From Piliocolobus tephrosceles (lineage: Eukaryota; Chordata; Mammalia; Primates; Cercopithecidae): a stretch of DNA of 64,000 bases. The stretch lies in NCBI RefSeq assembly GCF_002776525.5, contig NC_045447.1, forward strand, positions 18,171,068 to 18,235,067, read 5' to 3'. The notes under the pieces are model-generated. The model was not told the origin of the DNA. It saw only the letters and a list, made by a program, of their open reading frames with translations, and did not search any database. The translations under genes were made by a program, and so were the position numbers. This document shows, in pieces, positions 32,286 through 44,885 of the stretch (the first letter of the stretch is position 1; every line of letters begins with the position of its first letter).

Positions 32286-32401
32286 AGAAGAGTAGAAAAC
32301 CATTTTGCTAAAAATAATTGGTCCTTGGATATTAATCTGGGAAAATTTCTACTCTTCCTTGGCTTTTACTGTCTTCATTCTACTGTGTGCTATTCATTCA
32401 T

Positions 32402-32754
32402 CTCCCTGAATTTTCTTTCTTTCTGTTTTTTTTTGTTTTTGTTTTTGTTTTTTTTGAGACAGGGTCTCACTCTGTCTCCCAGGCTGGAGTACTGCGGCAT
32501 GATCATGGCTCACTGCAGCCTCAACCTCCTGGGCTCAAATGATTCTCTCACCTCAACCTCCAGAGTAGCTGGGACTGCAGGCATGCACCACCACACCCAG
32601 CTAGTTTTTGTATTTTTAGTAGAGATGGGATTTTGCCATGTTGCCCAAGCTAGTCTGGAACTCCTGAACTCAAGCAATCCACCCACCTTGGCCTTCCAAA
32701 GTACTGGGATTACAGGTGTGAGCCACCGCACCCATCCACCTCCCTGAATTTTCT
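32402..32754 (-). mobile_element. Alu with 15-bp target duplication
   Basis: The body 32417-32739 lies between perfect copies of ctccctgaattttct (32402-32416 and 32740-32754). Confidence 0.95.
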
Positions 32755-34945
32755 GTTTGACAATGTTTTACAATTGTTATATTAAATTATAGCTCTTATT
32801 GTTTCATTCATTAGGTTCTAAGTTTGTCTGTGATGGAGAGATTTGTTTATATTTTTTGTGGGGCCCAGCCCAGGGACTTCTAAATTTATCATACCTTATG
32901 CCTGGCCTAAGTGCTGAGGTTTCTGTAGAAATTCCTTAGTCTGATTAGTTTCTGGAGCAGCATAAACTCCAGAACATTAGTTTCAAATCTTCTGAATTAT
33001 ATCCCCAGGAAGCCTCCTGCCTAGTTGAAAATTTACACATTGAAATAGTCTGACTAGAATTTTTTATCTTGATTTTTTTAAAAGACCCCTAAAATTAAAG
33101 TGTGTGTAACTTTTCATCTTAGTATTTCTAAACATGTATATTAACTTCCAGATGTTCTGGCACCCTTATAAAAAGAATGGAAGAAAAGTATTGCAGTGCT
33201 GTTTTTACTGATGAGTCAATTATGGGTGGAGAGAGTTCTGCTGTAGGGTACTTAATAGATCAGAAGAAAATAAAAATGTAAGACCTTGTTTAGCTGAAAG
33301 ACAGTGTTAGATGATATTTTAACTTATAAATAGCTTTAATCCTTGATTTTTGCCTTTATCTTGATTTTTGTGTGTGTGTTTTTTTTAGGTATGATACAAA
33401 AATCCTTATTAGTAATGTTGACATTATATTATAGGGACCGCTTCTTGATCACTTAGTCTTTTTTTCAAGTATACATTTTGATTTATCTATTTTTCACTAG
33501 AAATGACTACCCTGAATGCCCTGGTAACTTTAAAGGAGGATTTCTAAAAATATGATGAAGAAGATAAAGATTATGTCTGGTTGCCTACGTTTGAATCATA
33601 GTAAAGGTTTACTTAAAGTAATTATCCTTTTGGATGTATCTATATGAGTACCTGTGATAATTTTGTATCAAATAATCTCTCTCATAATATCACTGTTCTA
33701 CAGATAATTATTGTCAGAAAAAGTCTTTCCCTATTATTTTGTCTTCATTGAAAAAAAAAAAAAAAACAACCTTCCTTCCATTCTCCTTGCTCATTTTTTT
33801 TCAATTTAAAGTCTTCTATCTGTTCCTCTCACTCATATCTTTTATTTTTAGCCCCATCTATTCTTTCCATGATCTTTAAGGAACCAAATTACCCTCTCTG
33901 TTTAACAGTTTACCACTTTGTCCTCTTTCAGTGCTTCCTCAAAGCCTAATTCTTCCAAGACGTCTTTCTAGATGAACAAAAAGTCCTTGAAGATGTGTTA
34001 GTGTCAGCATGCATGGCGTTGAACAGTTTGCGCTGAGAACAAAATCTGTCTTTCTCTGTGACTTTGACTTTTTTCTTGTTGATTTGTTTTTAGTCTAGTT
34101 TAGATTATGAAGCCTTCTTAGTATGAAAATGTCATCATTTGTACCATATTCGCAACATGATATTCTCTCTTTTCGGAAAAAAATGGAGAAAATATTTTCT
34201 TTTTTCGCTGGGGTCTTCTTTATTGTCCAGCTTACACCCCCCCATCCCCTGCCACCTTCTTCTGAGGAACAATAAAGAAAAAACTTTCATAACAGAAGTT
34301 ATCTGGCTCTAAAAAAAATCAAGTACTTTGAATAAGTAGCAAATTTATTTTCCTATTTATGAATAACATGAGCTGTTTTTGTTGGTAGGTGGTTTTGAGA
34401 TGCATACCAGTATAATTAATTTGGTTAAGAAACAAATGTTTGATCTTTTGAATGACAGAATTTCCCAATGAGAAATATAATTAAAGTTAGTAGTGAACAG
34501 AGTGCTTTTAATATTAATAATTAACAAGTGTACAGTGCACTATGGCTTGCAAGGTGCTCTTAGAATGTCTAAGACCTTGCAATTCACATTTTGTTGATTT
34601 CTGCATATTGTATTAATGAAAAGGGCTTATGTCCTCTGTTTGTACTCTTATTGGTAAATAGTGATCAAACCTTTATAGATTTTGGTGGGTTTCAGATTTG
34701 ATATTTTGTATTTTAAATCATTGTCTTTTAAGTTGATTTTGTTAAGTATAAATCTTGGCTTGTTTAGCTGCCCGTATTTATATGATGAATAAATGGTATT
34801 TGGAGAGGAGGACTGCTTGCTTTATATTTTCTTTCCCAAGCACTATACAGGACTGAATGTTGTGGAAAGAGTCCAAAAGTAACTGAAAGTAAATGGTGAC
34901 GGAGATAACAAGGTGAATTACAGAATTTGACTGGGAGGGCTCATG
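32755..34945. other. long repeat-poor intron stretch
   Basis: About 2.2 kb of AT-rich sequence with no Alu, L1 or MIR recognised. No splice-flanked open frame stands out. Contains an A-run at about 33750-33766. Confidence 0.5.
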
Positions 34946-35273
34946 TGAATTTCATTTCTTTCTTTCTTTTTTTTTTTTTTTGAGACGCAGTCTTGCTCTG
35001 TTGCCCAGGCTGGAATGCAGTGGCGCGATCTCAGCTCACTGCAACCTCTGCCTCCTGGGTTCTAGCAATTCTGCTGCCTCAGCCTTCCTAGTAGCTGGGA
35101 TTACAGGTGCCTGCCACCATGTCTAGCTAATTTTTGTATTTTTAGAAGAGGTGGGGTTTTGCCATGTTGGCCAGGTTGGTCTGCTGATCTCAAGTGATCT
35201 GCCCACCTTGGCTGCCCAAAGTGCTAGGATTACAGGTGTGAGCCACCATACCTGGCCTGAATTTCATTTCTTT
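34946..35273 (-). mobile_element. Alu with 16-bp target duplication
   Basis: The body 34962-35257 lies between perfect copies of tgaatttcatttcttt (34946-34961 and 35258-35273). Confidence 0.95.
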
Positions 35274-35304
35274 GTACTGAAATATTTACTTCTTTCCTAG
35301 TGTA

Positions 35305-35651
35305 AGAATGTCTTTGGAATTATCTTTTTTTTTTTTTTTTTTTTTTAAGAAAGAGTCTCACTCTGTCTCCCAGGCTGGAGTGTAGTGGTGCCATCTTGGC
35401 TCACTGCAACCTCTACCTCTTAGGTTCATGTGACTCTTCTGCCTCAGCCTTCCAAGTAGCTGGGATTACAGGTACCCATCACCACTCCCAGTTAATTTTT
35501 GTATTTTTAGTGGAGATGGGGTTTCACCATATTGGCTAGGCTGGTCTCAAACTCCTGACCTTAGGTGATCCACCCCTCTCGGCCTCCCAAAGTGCTGGGA
35601 TTACAGGCATGAGCCACTGCGCCTGGCCCAGAATCTCTTTGGAATTATCTT
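35305..35651 (-). mobile_element. Alu with long target duplication
   Basis: The body 35327-35629 is flanked by tctttggaattatctt (35311-35326) and a copy at 35636-35651; the match extends further left with one mismatch. Confidence 0.94.
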
Positions 35652-35825
35652 AGCCTGCTATTTCAGTTGTACTGCCTCAAATCAGTGTTTTAATAGCAAA
35701 GAGACTTACACTCTCACCTCTCATTTTTAATCTGATATTTAACACTTTGGCAGGAAAGGTAACTAATGTTAACTGAGCACGTATTATATGCCTGATTACC
35801 TATAAGGATTTTTTTACTTACATGA

Positions 35826-36155
35826 TGTCATTTAATTCTTTTTTTTTTTTTTTTGAGACGGAGTCTCACTCTGTCGCCTAGAGTCCAGTGCCCAGATCTC
35901 AGCTCACTGCAAGCTCCGCCTCCCGGGTTTACACCATTCTCCTGCCTCAGCCTCCCGAGTAGCTGGGACTATAGGCGCCCGCCACCTCGCCCAGCTAGTT
36001 TTTTTTTTTTTTTGTATTTTTTAGTAGAGACGGGGTCTCACCGCGTTAGCCAGGATGATCTCGATCTCCCGACCTTGTGATCCGCCCGTCTCGGCCTCCC
36101 AAAGTGCTGGGATTACAGGCTTGAGCCACCGCGCCCGGCCTGTCATTTAATTCTT
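35826..36155 (-). mobile_element. young AluY, Old World monkey type
   Basis: The body 35841-36140 lies between perfect copies of tgtcatttaattctt (35826-35840 and 36141-36155). Head variant on the sense strand is GGCTCAAGCC. The right-hand copy also serves as the tail-side flank of the RPS3 retrocopy. Confidence 0.96.
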
Positions 36156-37009
36156 TTTTTTTTTTCTTTGTACCAGATTTTATTAAAGATCTTTACAAAG
36201 CAACATCCAGACTCCAGAATACAGCTGCCAAGGAGACCCTGTTATGCTGTGGGGACTGGCTGGGGCATGGCAGGCGGCTCTGGCTTCCCACCCTTCTGTT
36301 CTGAGATGGGAGTGGTAGGCAGTATTTCATCTTTGGGTTCCACGATGCTCACGTGGTCAGGCAGGGGCTTCTTAGGGCCAATCTTACCAGCTGGGTCCCA
36401 GGGCAGCATGATCTTCACCTTGATGCCCAGCACACCCTGTCTGAGCAACACATGGCGCACAGCAGTGTCAACGTAGTAGTTAACAGGGTCTCCTCTGTGG
36501 ATCATCAGGCCATCCACAAACTTCATGGATTTAGCCCTCTGTCCTCGGAGTTTCCCAGATAACCACGACCTCGCAGCCTTTGGCCCCGCTCTCCATGATG
36601 AACCGCAGCACACCATAGCAGGCCCTCCGCACAGCAAGCCCTCCTAGGAGTTTGTAACGCAGAGACTCTGCCTGGGCAATGGCACACAGACCTCTAGTGG
36701 CCACCTTTTCAGCATAAAGCTCTACACTGCCCTCTGGAAAGCCAAACCTCTTCTGAACTACAGCAGTCAGTTCCCGAATCCGCCGGCCCTTCTCACCAAG
36801 AACATTCTGTCTTCTGGTGGCTAAGATAATGATTTCTGTCCTGGTTGGTGTAACTCGCACCTCAACTCCAGAGTAGCCATCTTCAGCCAGCTCCCGAGTA
36901 AGAAACTCATTCAGTTCAGCTTTGAAGATGCCATCAGCGACAAACTTCCTCTTCTTGGAAATCTGCACGGCCATCTTGCCGCCGCGCTCCGCCGAAAGAA
37001 AAAAAAAGC
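36156..37009 (-). pseudogene. RPS3P: RPS3 processed pseudogene
   Basis: Intronless copy of ribosomal protein S3, the 243-residue 40S subunit protein. The coding part runs from ATG 36972-36974 to stop 36242-36244: 733 bases, exactly one more than the family's 732. The extra base sits at about 36560, after KGCEVVV (RPS3 continues SGKLRGQRAKSMKF, here in the next frame). Otherwise almost unchanged: LATRRQN, MIHRGDP and DPAGK appear to be the only three residue differences from memory. Short 5' UTR, 3' UTR with AATAAA, and A-tail (poly-T 36154-36165) are present. Flanking duplication tgtcatttaattctt at 36141-36155 and 37010-37024. It lies antisense within MEGF9 intron 1. Recent retrocopy; a truncated product of about 140 residues could be read, but there is no sign of expression. 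Confidence 0.97.
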
Positions 37010-37119
37010 TGTCATTTAATTCTTAAACAATACAGTGGTTAAATCTTATTAGCCTTACTTTATGACTGGCAAACACTGGGATTCAGATAGTTAAAGCAGT
37101 TTGCTCAAGACTGTCAGGC

Positions 37120-37232
37120 TTACAAACTCCATGAAGGCAGGACTTCTGTTTGTTTTGTTCACAATTTTACCTCTGCTGTCCAGCCCAGATAGATTCTTAA
37201 TGAATATTTAGTGATTGAATTAGTGAAAAAGA
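37120..37232 (+). mobile_element. L2 3' fragment
   Basis: Sense L2 end: 'caaactccatgaaggcagga', 'tgaatatttagtgattgaat'. Confidence 0.55.
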
Positions 37233-38395
37233 AGGAACAGTTTGTAGGTATACTGGACATGCAGTGTATTCTTGAGGAAAATAATGTAATCATGCCTTTC
37301 TCTTTAGTTTAGAAATGAACATTTCTCTTACTCATAGTAATATGAGTATGAGAACCTGCTTAGGGCAAGTGGAACTCCTTGAGATCTAGCTTATTATATT
37401 AATTATTCATTTATTGTTATGTAACTTTTTCCCTTGTATTTTTCTTAAAGGAAGAACAACAATGGATAAATGAACATTTGATGACTGTCGTAGAAAGAGT
37501 AGCTAAGTTGCAAAAGCTGAGCACTTGTCTGTAAGATGTGGGATCCTAAGTTCTTTCATTAGTTCTTTTACTAGTTCTCCATCTAGTAAAAGCAAGTAGT
37601 TTCATCTGTTAAATGAGTTAGACTAGATTTGTGATTTTTAAACAGTATTATTTGGGGACTTAGGGTTCCTCAGATGTGTTTGGGAACCATTATAGGGAGT
37701 GGAGAGGCCAACAGGTCTACTTCTGGACCTTTCACGCCCAGCTCTCACCTCTCACCTCCACATCACCACCCACACTTACATCAGCTCTTCTCTCGTTTGG
37801 CTTATATTTTGAATTTGCCCTTTCAGTAAAGATTTTTGGAAGAGGAATTCTCCTACTCTCACATTTTATGCTAAATTTGGTGATTTATGAATTTACATTA
37901 AAATGTTTACATTATGTTAAGTAGCAATATGCATAAGAGGAGCAAAATATACCAAAATAATAACTGGTTAAATCTAAGTAATGGGATTATGGGTATTTTT
38001 AATTATCTTCTTTGTGTTTTTCTGAATTTATAAAGTTTTTTCAATGACTATATCCAATTCTAATTTTATAGTCTTAAAAATAAATGAATAACATTTAAAA
38101 ATGAATAAAAAGTTTTGATAAGTTTGGTAAGTCTTTACTTATATAAGATCAAGTCAGATGATATTACCCAGGGCGACTTATAATTTCTGTCATTGACTAA
38201 GCAAGTTTGATCTATATCAGGGTATTTGTTTAAGTGAGTCAGGGTTTTGAAGAAAGGAAACTATTCCCGAGGGCTGACAAATCTTAAACATAGAGTAGGA
38301 ATGACATATCTAAGATTTGGTACCTTTAGGCAAAGTTTAACTGAGATCTTCAGCAGAGGCTGAAAATTGAGAGCTGACTCTTTCTCCATTTCATT
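37233..38395. other. unique intron sequence
   Basis: No gene. A weak MIR-like piece lies at about 37595-37640. The open frame 37676-37924 has no known motif. Confidence 0.45.
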
Positions 38396-38739
38396 TTGTC
38401 TAGATAATTTTTTAATTAATTAAATAATTTATTTATTTATTTTTAGAGGCAGAGTCTCGCTCTGTCACCCAGGCTGGAGTGTAGTGGCATGATCTCGGCT
38501 CACTGCAAGCTCTGCCTCCCGGGTTCACGCCATTCTCCTGCCTTAGCCTCCCGAGTAGCTGGAACTACAGGCACCCACCACCAAGCCTGGCTAATTTTTG
38601 TATTTTTAGTAGAGATGGGGTTTCAGCGTGTTAGCCAGGATGATCTCAATCTTCTGACCTTGTGATCCACCTGCTCGGCCTCCCAAAGTGCTAGGATTAC
38701 AGGCATGAGCCACCGTGTCCCACCTTGTCTAGGTAATTT
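38396..38739 (-). mobile_element. AluY-like element with AT-rich tail
   Basis: The insertion 38411-38724 is flanked by ttgtctagataattt (38396-38410) and ttgtctaggtaattt (38725-38739). The tail has evolved into a TTAATTAA/TTTA tract (38411-38445). Confidence 0.93.
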
Positions 38740-38773
38740 AAAGCATGCACTTTAACGTTACTTAAAGTAGCTT

Positions 38774-39094
38774 TTTGAAATCGATCTTTTTTTTTTGAGA
38801 CGGAGTCTCGCTCTGTGCCTAGGCTGGAGTGCAGTGGCCGGATCTCAGCTCACTGCAAGCTCCGCCTCCCGAGTTTACACCATTCTCCTGCCTCAGCCTC
38901 CGGAGTAACTGGGACTACAGGCGCCCACCACCTCGCCCGGCTAGTTTTTTTTGTATTTTTTTAGTAGAGACGGGGTTTCACTGTGTTAGCCAGGATGCTC
39001 TCGATCTCCTGACCTCGTGATCCACGCGTCTGGGCCTCCCAAAGTGCTGGGATTACAGGCTTGAGCCACCGCACCCGGCCTTTGAAATCGATCT
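38774..39094 (-). mobile_element. young AluY, Old World monkey type
   Basis: The body 38788-39080 lies between perfect copies of tttgaaatcgatct (38774-38787 and 39081-39094). Carries the 'aggcttgagccacc' head variant and 'ccacctcgcccggctagt'. Confidence 0.96.
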
Positions 39095-39631
39095 AAACAA
39101 GATTCATGGCATTGTTCATAGTCTTTATCAATATATTTGATTATTTCTTCCTTAAAGTTACTGAGCCCCCTAAAGTTTGGTTTCAGTCTGTCCATATGTT
39201 TTCCAATTAGATCAGATGGGATTGATGTTATAGTGGTAGTATAACAGCTGTTCTATATGATACCTCACCAGGGAGACAGCTAAGCTCTAAGGGAAGGGGA
39301 AATTTATTCATTTGGAGAAAGGAATGCATTCTGCCTACTCGCAGGGAAAGTGATAAGGAGTAGGAATGTTGTCAACCTGGCTGGAGAATGTTAAATAACC
39401 TTTATTTACTAAATATTAGACCCTTTAGATAACTGAGTCTGAAAACTTATTTCAATCTTGCATGCTTCCAAGAAACTGGCATATTATCACAGATCTTGTT
39501 AGATTTTTATCATTTATTTTTTAATAATCTAGTGCTTTTACTTTATGTGAGCAAAAGGGAGAGATGAGAAGTAGTAGCGTTGTTAACTACAAGGAGGATA
39601 TCATATTTCCTACTCCCTTTTAAATTTGGAA
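39095..39631. other. unique intron sequence
   Basis: No repeat or exon recognised. Confidence 0.45.
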
Positions 39632-39951
39632 TTTTTTTTTCTTTTTCTTGAGACAGGGTCACACTCTGTCACCCAGCCTGGAATGCAGTGGCGTGATTGT
39701 GGCTCACTGTAGCCTTGGCCTCCCGGGTTCAAGTGATCGTCTCACCTCAGCCTCCCAAGTAGCTGGGACTACAGGCATGTGCCACCATGCCTGGCTAATT
39801 TTTTGTAAACATTAATTTCTTTCTTTTTTTTTTTTGTAGAGACAGGGTTTCACCACATTGCCCAGGCTGGTCTCAAATTCCTGGGCTCAAGCGATCAGCC
39901 CACCTCATTCTTTGGTGTTGAGATTACAGGCGTGAACCACCGTGCCTGGCC
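39632..39951 (-). mobile_element. Alu
   Basis: Full-length minus-strand Alu. Its middle linker carries an extra 'acattaatttctttc' plus T-run insertion at about 39809-39835. Confidence 0.9.
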
Positions 39952-41017
39952 TGGAAATGGTCTTTAAAGATAAAATTTCTTTAAAAATATTCTAGGAAAA
40001 GTTTAGATGTTATTCACTCTGAAGGAAATTGGATAATTTGAATAGGTTTTTAGATTCTCTTAAGTCCTATTAATCATTATAGGGATCAGGAAGAGGTATT
40101 GGAAATAATGGGGGGAAAGGACTTGCTTTCCAATATATTTATCCTGTTGTGTTTGTTTATTGAGTCTTGATGAGAGGAAGGCATTGGACTTTTTCCACTG
40201 TAGATTTTTCTGTGATTTTATATTTATTGTAATCCTAGAGAGTGTTTTATCAGTTCTATATGAATAGCACTAACAGTATAGTCTCACCATCTATTGATGT
40301 TGTGTGAGTTATTGAATAGTTATAAAGTGTACCAAAAACCCAAAGCAATCTAGCTATTGTGTATTATTATACTAAATTGTTGGTGTATTGCCTGCAAACC
40401 TATCCTGTTCAACTGGTTTTAGTTGTTAAGTTAGTTTGTTGCTTCAACTTGTCCACAAAGGCAGGGCTGGAAGGTCCAGCTAATCAGTGGAATCGAAGTC
40501 AGAAAACTAAATTGTAGTCTTTCTATTCACTTTTTGAGTTATTGAATACATTTTTTGATGACTCTATGACTTAGTTTTCCAGACTATAAAATGAAACTTA
40601 ATTCCAGTCACCAGTGGTTTTTGAGAAGTAACACATGTAAACTACTTTTGACTTTCTCAGACATAAAGGCTTTAATATTCTTTCCAGATTACATGGTTTA
40701 TATTAGCTTATAATATAATGTGATCAAGATAGCTTTGATTAAACACAACAAAGAAATAAACACATGCATTTATATATGGCTTCTTTACACAAAATATATT
40801 TTTATGCTATTTTGTAGTTTACATATTTGTATAATTTAAAAATTATGGTATTTTCCAAAGGTTTGGGGTCCTTTAGTATTATTTTTCTTCCCCACTACCT
40901 TGAGAAAACAAAATAATCTTTATCTCATATTAAACTCACAACATACATAAGTTGTGCTTTATATAATATTATTTTTGGTTGATCTGTTTAGAATGGATTC
41001 TACTTAACTTTTGTTGG
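39952..41017. other. AT-rich intron sequence
   Basis: No clear repeat. About 40480-40620 has faint MIR-like phrases. Confidence 0.4.
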
Positions 41018-41316
41018 TTTTTTTTTTTTTAAGAAGCAAGGTCTTACTCTTTTACCCAGGTTGGAGTACAGTAGTGTGATTATAGCTTACTGCAGCCTCG
41101 AACTCCTGGGCTCAGGTGATCCTCCCATATCAGCCTCCTGAGTAGTTGGGACTACAGGCATGTGCCACCATGCTCAGCTAATTAAAAAAAAAAAATTGTA
41201 GACATGGGGTCTTGCTATATTGCCCAGGCTGGTATTAAACTCCTGGCTTCAAGCAGTCTTGCCACCGCAGCCTCACAAAGTGTTGGCATTACAAGTTTGA
41301 GCCACTGCACCTGGCC
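41018..41316 (-). mobile_element. old Alu (J-like)
   Basis: Strongly diverged minus-strand Alu ('gtcttactcttttacccagg', 'tatattgcccaggctggta'). Confidence 0.88.
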
Positions 41317-41319
41317 AGT

Positions 41320-41510
41320 TTTTTTACAATTATAAAAATAATTGATGTTCATTTTCTACAATGTTTATTGTAGAAAACATAAAGAAATGTGAAAACAGAA
41401 CATGAACCCAGAGATAACTAAAAGTAATTATTTAGTGGTAACTATGGAATATTTTTAACATCAATATTTTAACCCCCTCCCTGCCATTGAGATAATTGTG
41501 TTTGGAAATA
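41320..41510 (-). mobile_element. L1M 3' fragment
   Basis: Antisense old L1 3' UTR: 'tgttcattttctacaatgtt', 'cccagagataactaaaagta'. Same type as 15380-15648. Confidence 0.5.
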
Positions 41511-43631
41511 TTGCTTTGAAACCGCTCTTTAACATATTTGAAACATTTTAATGTTTTGAAGTGGGACATCTTTCAAGTGGAAATGAAAGTAGTACTGTTG
41601 GTACTATTACTGTTATTTAAATTATCAAACTTTAAGTGCTTACTATGTTCAATTTACTATGTTAGGTGTCTTAATAGAGAAAAAAGCTGTCCCATAAAGC
41701 TTTTTTAAAATCACTGATTGAGTTTAATATTTTATTACTGCATATATTGCTTCATTTCTCACAATAATAAATGAGATCACTTACTTGTTGTGAAAACAGA
41801 GGTGCAAGTAGGATTTAACACTCTTCTGAAGACAAATATAAGACAGATCAAAATGTGAAAAAATTCACCACATTTAAATTATTTGTCATGTCACCAAAAA
41901 GAACATAAATCTATTTTGATCTAAGACTCCATATGATGCTTTACTCGAGACTTGGTACTCCTTGACAGAATCAAGTCTGTGACTGTTTTTCTTGTGTCTG
42001 CTCCAGCACAAACATGATTTGTCTTTGGTTCACGTGGCCCCCGAAAGCCCAAAGCAGCCTGGAACAAAGCCAGGCATTTGGTATTTTTCAATACTGTGGT
42101 GAGAGAAGACAAGGTACCCATCTGCCTGGCTTGTGCATTGCCAAAAGGCCTAGGTGCTACCCTAAAGAATATGCCAGAGAATAACTCTGGCCTTTAGGAA
42201 ACTGGTAGTGATTACTCTTCTCTGAATTTTGAACTTTGAAATCCAAGCAGTAATGAATCATAGTGTTATTGAGAGAGGATTAAATTGATCAATGCATGCA
42301 AAACCCTTAATTCAGCAGTGCTTAACAACCAGCACATACATTAATAATCAGCACATAGTAAACACTCAAAACAGTTTTTGAAAAGCAGGGATTTTTCAAA
42401 GACAGCGGTAGAACTTTGTCTGCTAATTCTAGATTAATTAATTTACCAACTTCTATCATATAATCCGTAGACTGGTAACACGTTGGTAATCAGAAATACT
42501 TGCATATCAACTCTCTAATAGGTGGTTCTAAGATGGAGGGTAGGAACAATATGCGTGAGGCAAAGGCTACCTCCTATCCTTCCAGAATGGCCCAGGTCAA
42601 GCTAGAATTATCCTGTGTCATGTTGCCAGATACAACAGTAATGATACTGCTCAGAACTGGACTAAATGGAAGACGTTTTAAAAAGGCAAATGCAAAGATG
42701 GGAATCCCCAAAACAGCCATTGTCCAGTGGGTATATACTCCTTGGGATCTTATGTAGGCCCTAGCTACAAATGACCTAGTAAAGTAAAACTAAAATTGGG
42801 CTTATAGAAAGATGTTACCACTCAGTTTTATGTTGGTAGCACATTGATATACACCTATTATAATCTATTAAAACTTATACTTTCTAACCTTACATAGTTG
42901 CATACAGGTGGAAGTCACATAATCTTCCTGGGCTTCTATACTATCTTCTGAAACATGAGTATAATAGTAACCTACCAAATAGGGTTCTTGGGTGTTGGGC
43001 CTAGAATTCAAAACTAGCCCTCTGACTCAAATCTGTGCCCCCTTTTTCCTTTGATGAAACTGTGCTGCATTGCCAAAGCAGATGGGAGTAGCAGAAAATG
43101 AAGTAAAGCATTTAGTAGTTGTAGAGCACATTTTGGTTTCTGTTTCTTTTTTTTTACCTCCCCTATCCTCCTCCAGCAAACTCATGCATTTTCTCTCTCA
43201 GCACTGGTTCTGAGATGTACACAGTGATCCAGGTTTGCTTTCAGTAGCTAATGTGAAAATCAAAATTAGATCGAAGAGTGTTTCTTGAAGGCAGATATGG
43301 GTGAGGAGTGGAGGTTGGGAGAGGAGATAATGGTGGAAATTAAATGAGGGTAAGCAGGTAGAAAAGCATGGCAAATATAAAGCAGAACTGAAGAGTAACT
43401 ATGTGATTGTCTATTCAGCACAAAGAGGATTGGTGCTAACAAGAGACAATGTAATGCTTATCAGCATTTAGCAATAATACCACATACTGTGAAATGGTAG
43501 TATTGATTGTTTGTGACTTGACAATAAAACCTTTCATCTTTAACATAATATGGACTCTAGACGAAGATGCTAATGCATAACAATATTTTGTAAAAAAAAA
43601 AAAAAAGCAGGTGACATTCGATTATATAAAA
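41511..43631. other. mostly unique intron sequence
   Basis: No gene. Weak sense MIR fragments at about 42250-42380 ('catgcaaaacccttaattca', 'agcacatagtaaacactcaa') and 42900-42995. Open frames at 41921-42121 (-) and 42500-42757 (+) have no known motif. Confidence 0.45.
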
Positions 43632-43952
43632 GTCATAGAATAGGCTGGGTGCGGTGGCTCATGCCTATAATCCCAGCACTCTGTGAGGCTGAGAGGACCA
43701 GATCACTTGAGCCCAGAAGTTTGAGACCCGCCCAGGCAACATGGTGAAAATCCTTCTCTACAAAAAATGCAAAAACTAGCTGGGTATAGTGGCTTGCACC
43801 TGTAGTCTCAGCTACTTGCGAAGCTGAGGTGGGAGGATTGCTTGCGCCCAGGAGGCAGAGGTTGCAGTGAGCTAAGATCATCTCACTGTACTCCAGCCTG
43901 GGTGACAGAGTGAGACCCTGTCTTCAAAAAAAGAAAGAAAGGTCATAGAATA
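43632..43952 (+). mobile_element. old Alu with 11-bp target duplication
   Basis: The body 43643-43941 lies between perfect copies of gtcatagaata (43632-43642 and 43942-43952). One of only four plus-strand Alus in the intron. Confidence 0.93.
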
Positions 43953-44555
43953 TCAGACTTGCAAATGTGATTCATACTCTGCCAGTCATTTCAGCGTGCA
44001 TTCCCCTTCCCTATTTTGTAAACTTCCCTCCTTACTCAAAGGTTAGTTATCTCTCAGATGAGACAAAGGAGCAGCTGTTATTCAACTCTAGACCTGACCT
44101 CATTTAATCTAGTTGGAAAACATATTGACAGATGATATGCAAAATTTTGGAGCATTTATGTTTATTAGAAAGAATGAAATAGCTTCAGTTTGCTATCCAT
44201 ACTGAACAATAACAATAATATTACATCCTACAGGTACATAAGTATAGTGGTCAGATCATACTATACAACTACAGATGTGGAGAATACATATATAATGCAA
44301 AACCTAATCATATTTGCCTAGTCATTTAATATAGTATTTATGTTTCACTATAATTGTCTTATTACTCACTATTAAAGTGAGCCCAGCCCATACAACTCAA
44401 GTTCTTTGGTATGATTTAAAACTCCGAGATGTCTGCCATCCTCATTTCCTGTACTCTTCCCCTTGTGCTTTACACTCTAGCAGACTCAAATGGCTTATAT
44501 TTTCCTTCAAGTACTATGCTTATATTCATTATCATTATTAATAAAGCAATCATCT
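43953..44555. other. AT-rich intron sequence
   Basis: Mostly unrecognised. About 44450-44530 may be an L2 scrap. Confidence 0.4.
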
Positions 44556-44559
44556 GTGA

Positions 44560-44795
44560 AGGTCTTGCTCTTTGTCAGATACTAAAAGCGTTAAATGAAT
44601 TTCCATGACCTCATTTAATTATCAAAAGAACCTAATAAAAAATTTGTATTATTATCCCCACTCTACCAAGCAGGAATTGAGGTTTTGAGAGTTTAAATAC
44701 ACAAAGCAGGGTTTCATAGCTAGTACAATGTAGAGCCTTGATTCAAATTCAGATCTGTTTAGCCTTAGAGCTGCCTATCCTAATCACTAAGTTAA
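44560..44795 (-). mobile_element. MIR
   Basis: Antisense MIR: 'atgacctcatttaattatca', 'tattatccccactctaccaa', 'gccttgattcaaattcagat'. Confidence 0.7.
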
Positions 44796-44799
44796 CTAG

Positions 44800-44885
44800 A
44801 CTCTCCTTATTTTGCATATGCTGTTCCCTCTACCTGGGATACCCTACTCTTCAGTTTCAATAGGGGTCTTAATTCTAAGCAATAT
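44800..44885 (+). mobile_element. L2 fragment
   Basis: 'ttgcatatgctgttccctct' and 'acctgggataccctactctt' are characteristic L2 phrases. Confidence 0.55.

Larger units (their letters stand above)
35765..37115 (-). mobile_element. MIR split by an Alu and the RPS3 retrocopy
   Basis: Antisense MIR text 35765-35840 ('gagcacgtattatatgcctg', 'tgatgtcatttaattctt') resumes at 37025-37115 ('gcagtttgctcaagactgtc'). The two insertions opened it at the sequence tgtcatttaattctt. Confidence 0.65.

Noticed and set aside
33360..33420. Polypyrimidine tract followed by AG (about 33378-33389), exon-like
   Set aside because: No open frame or donor follows at a sensible distance.
36168..36562. Plus-strand ORFs
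   Set aside because: Antisense shadows of the RPS3 pseudogene.
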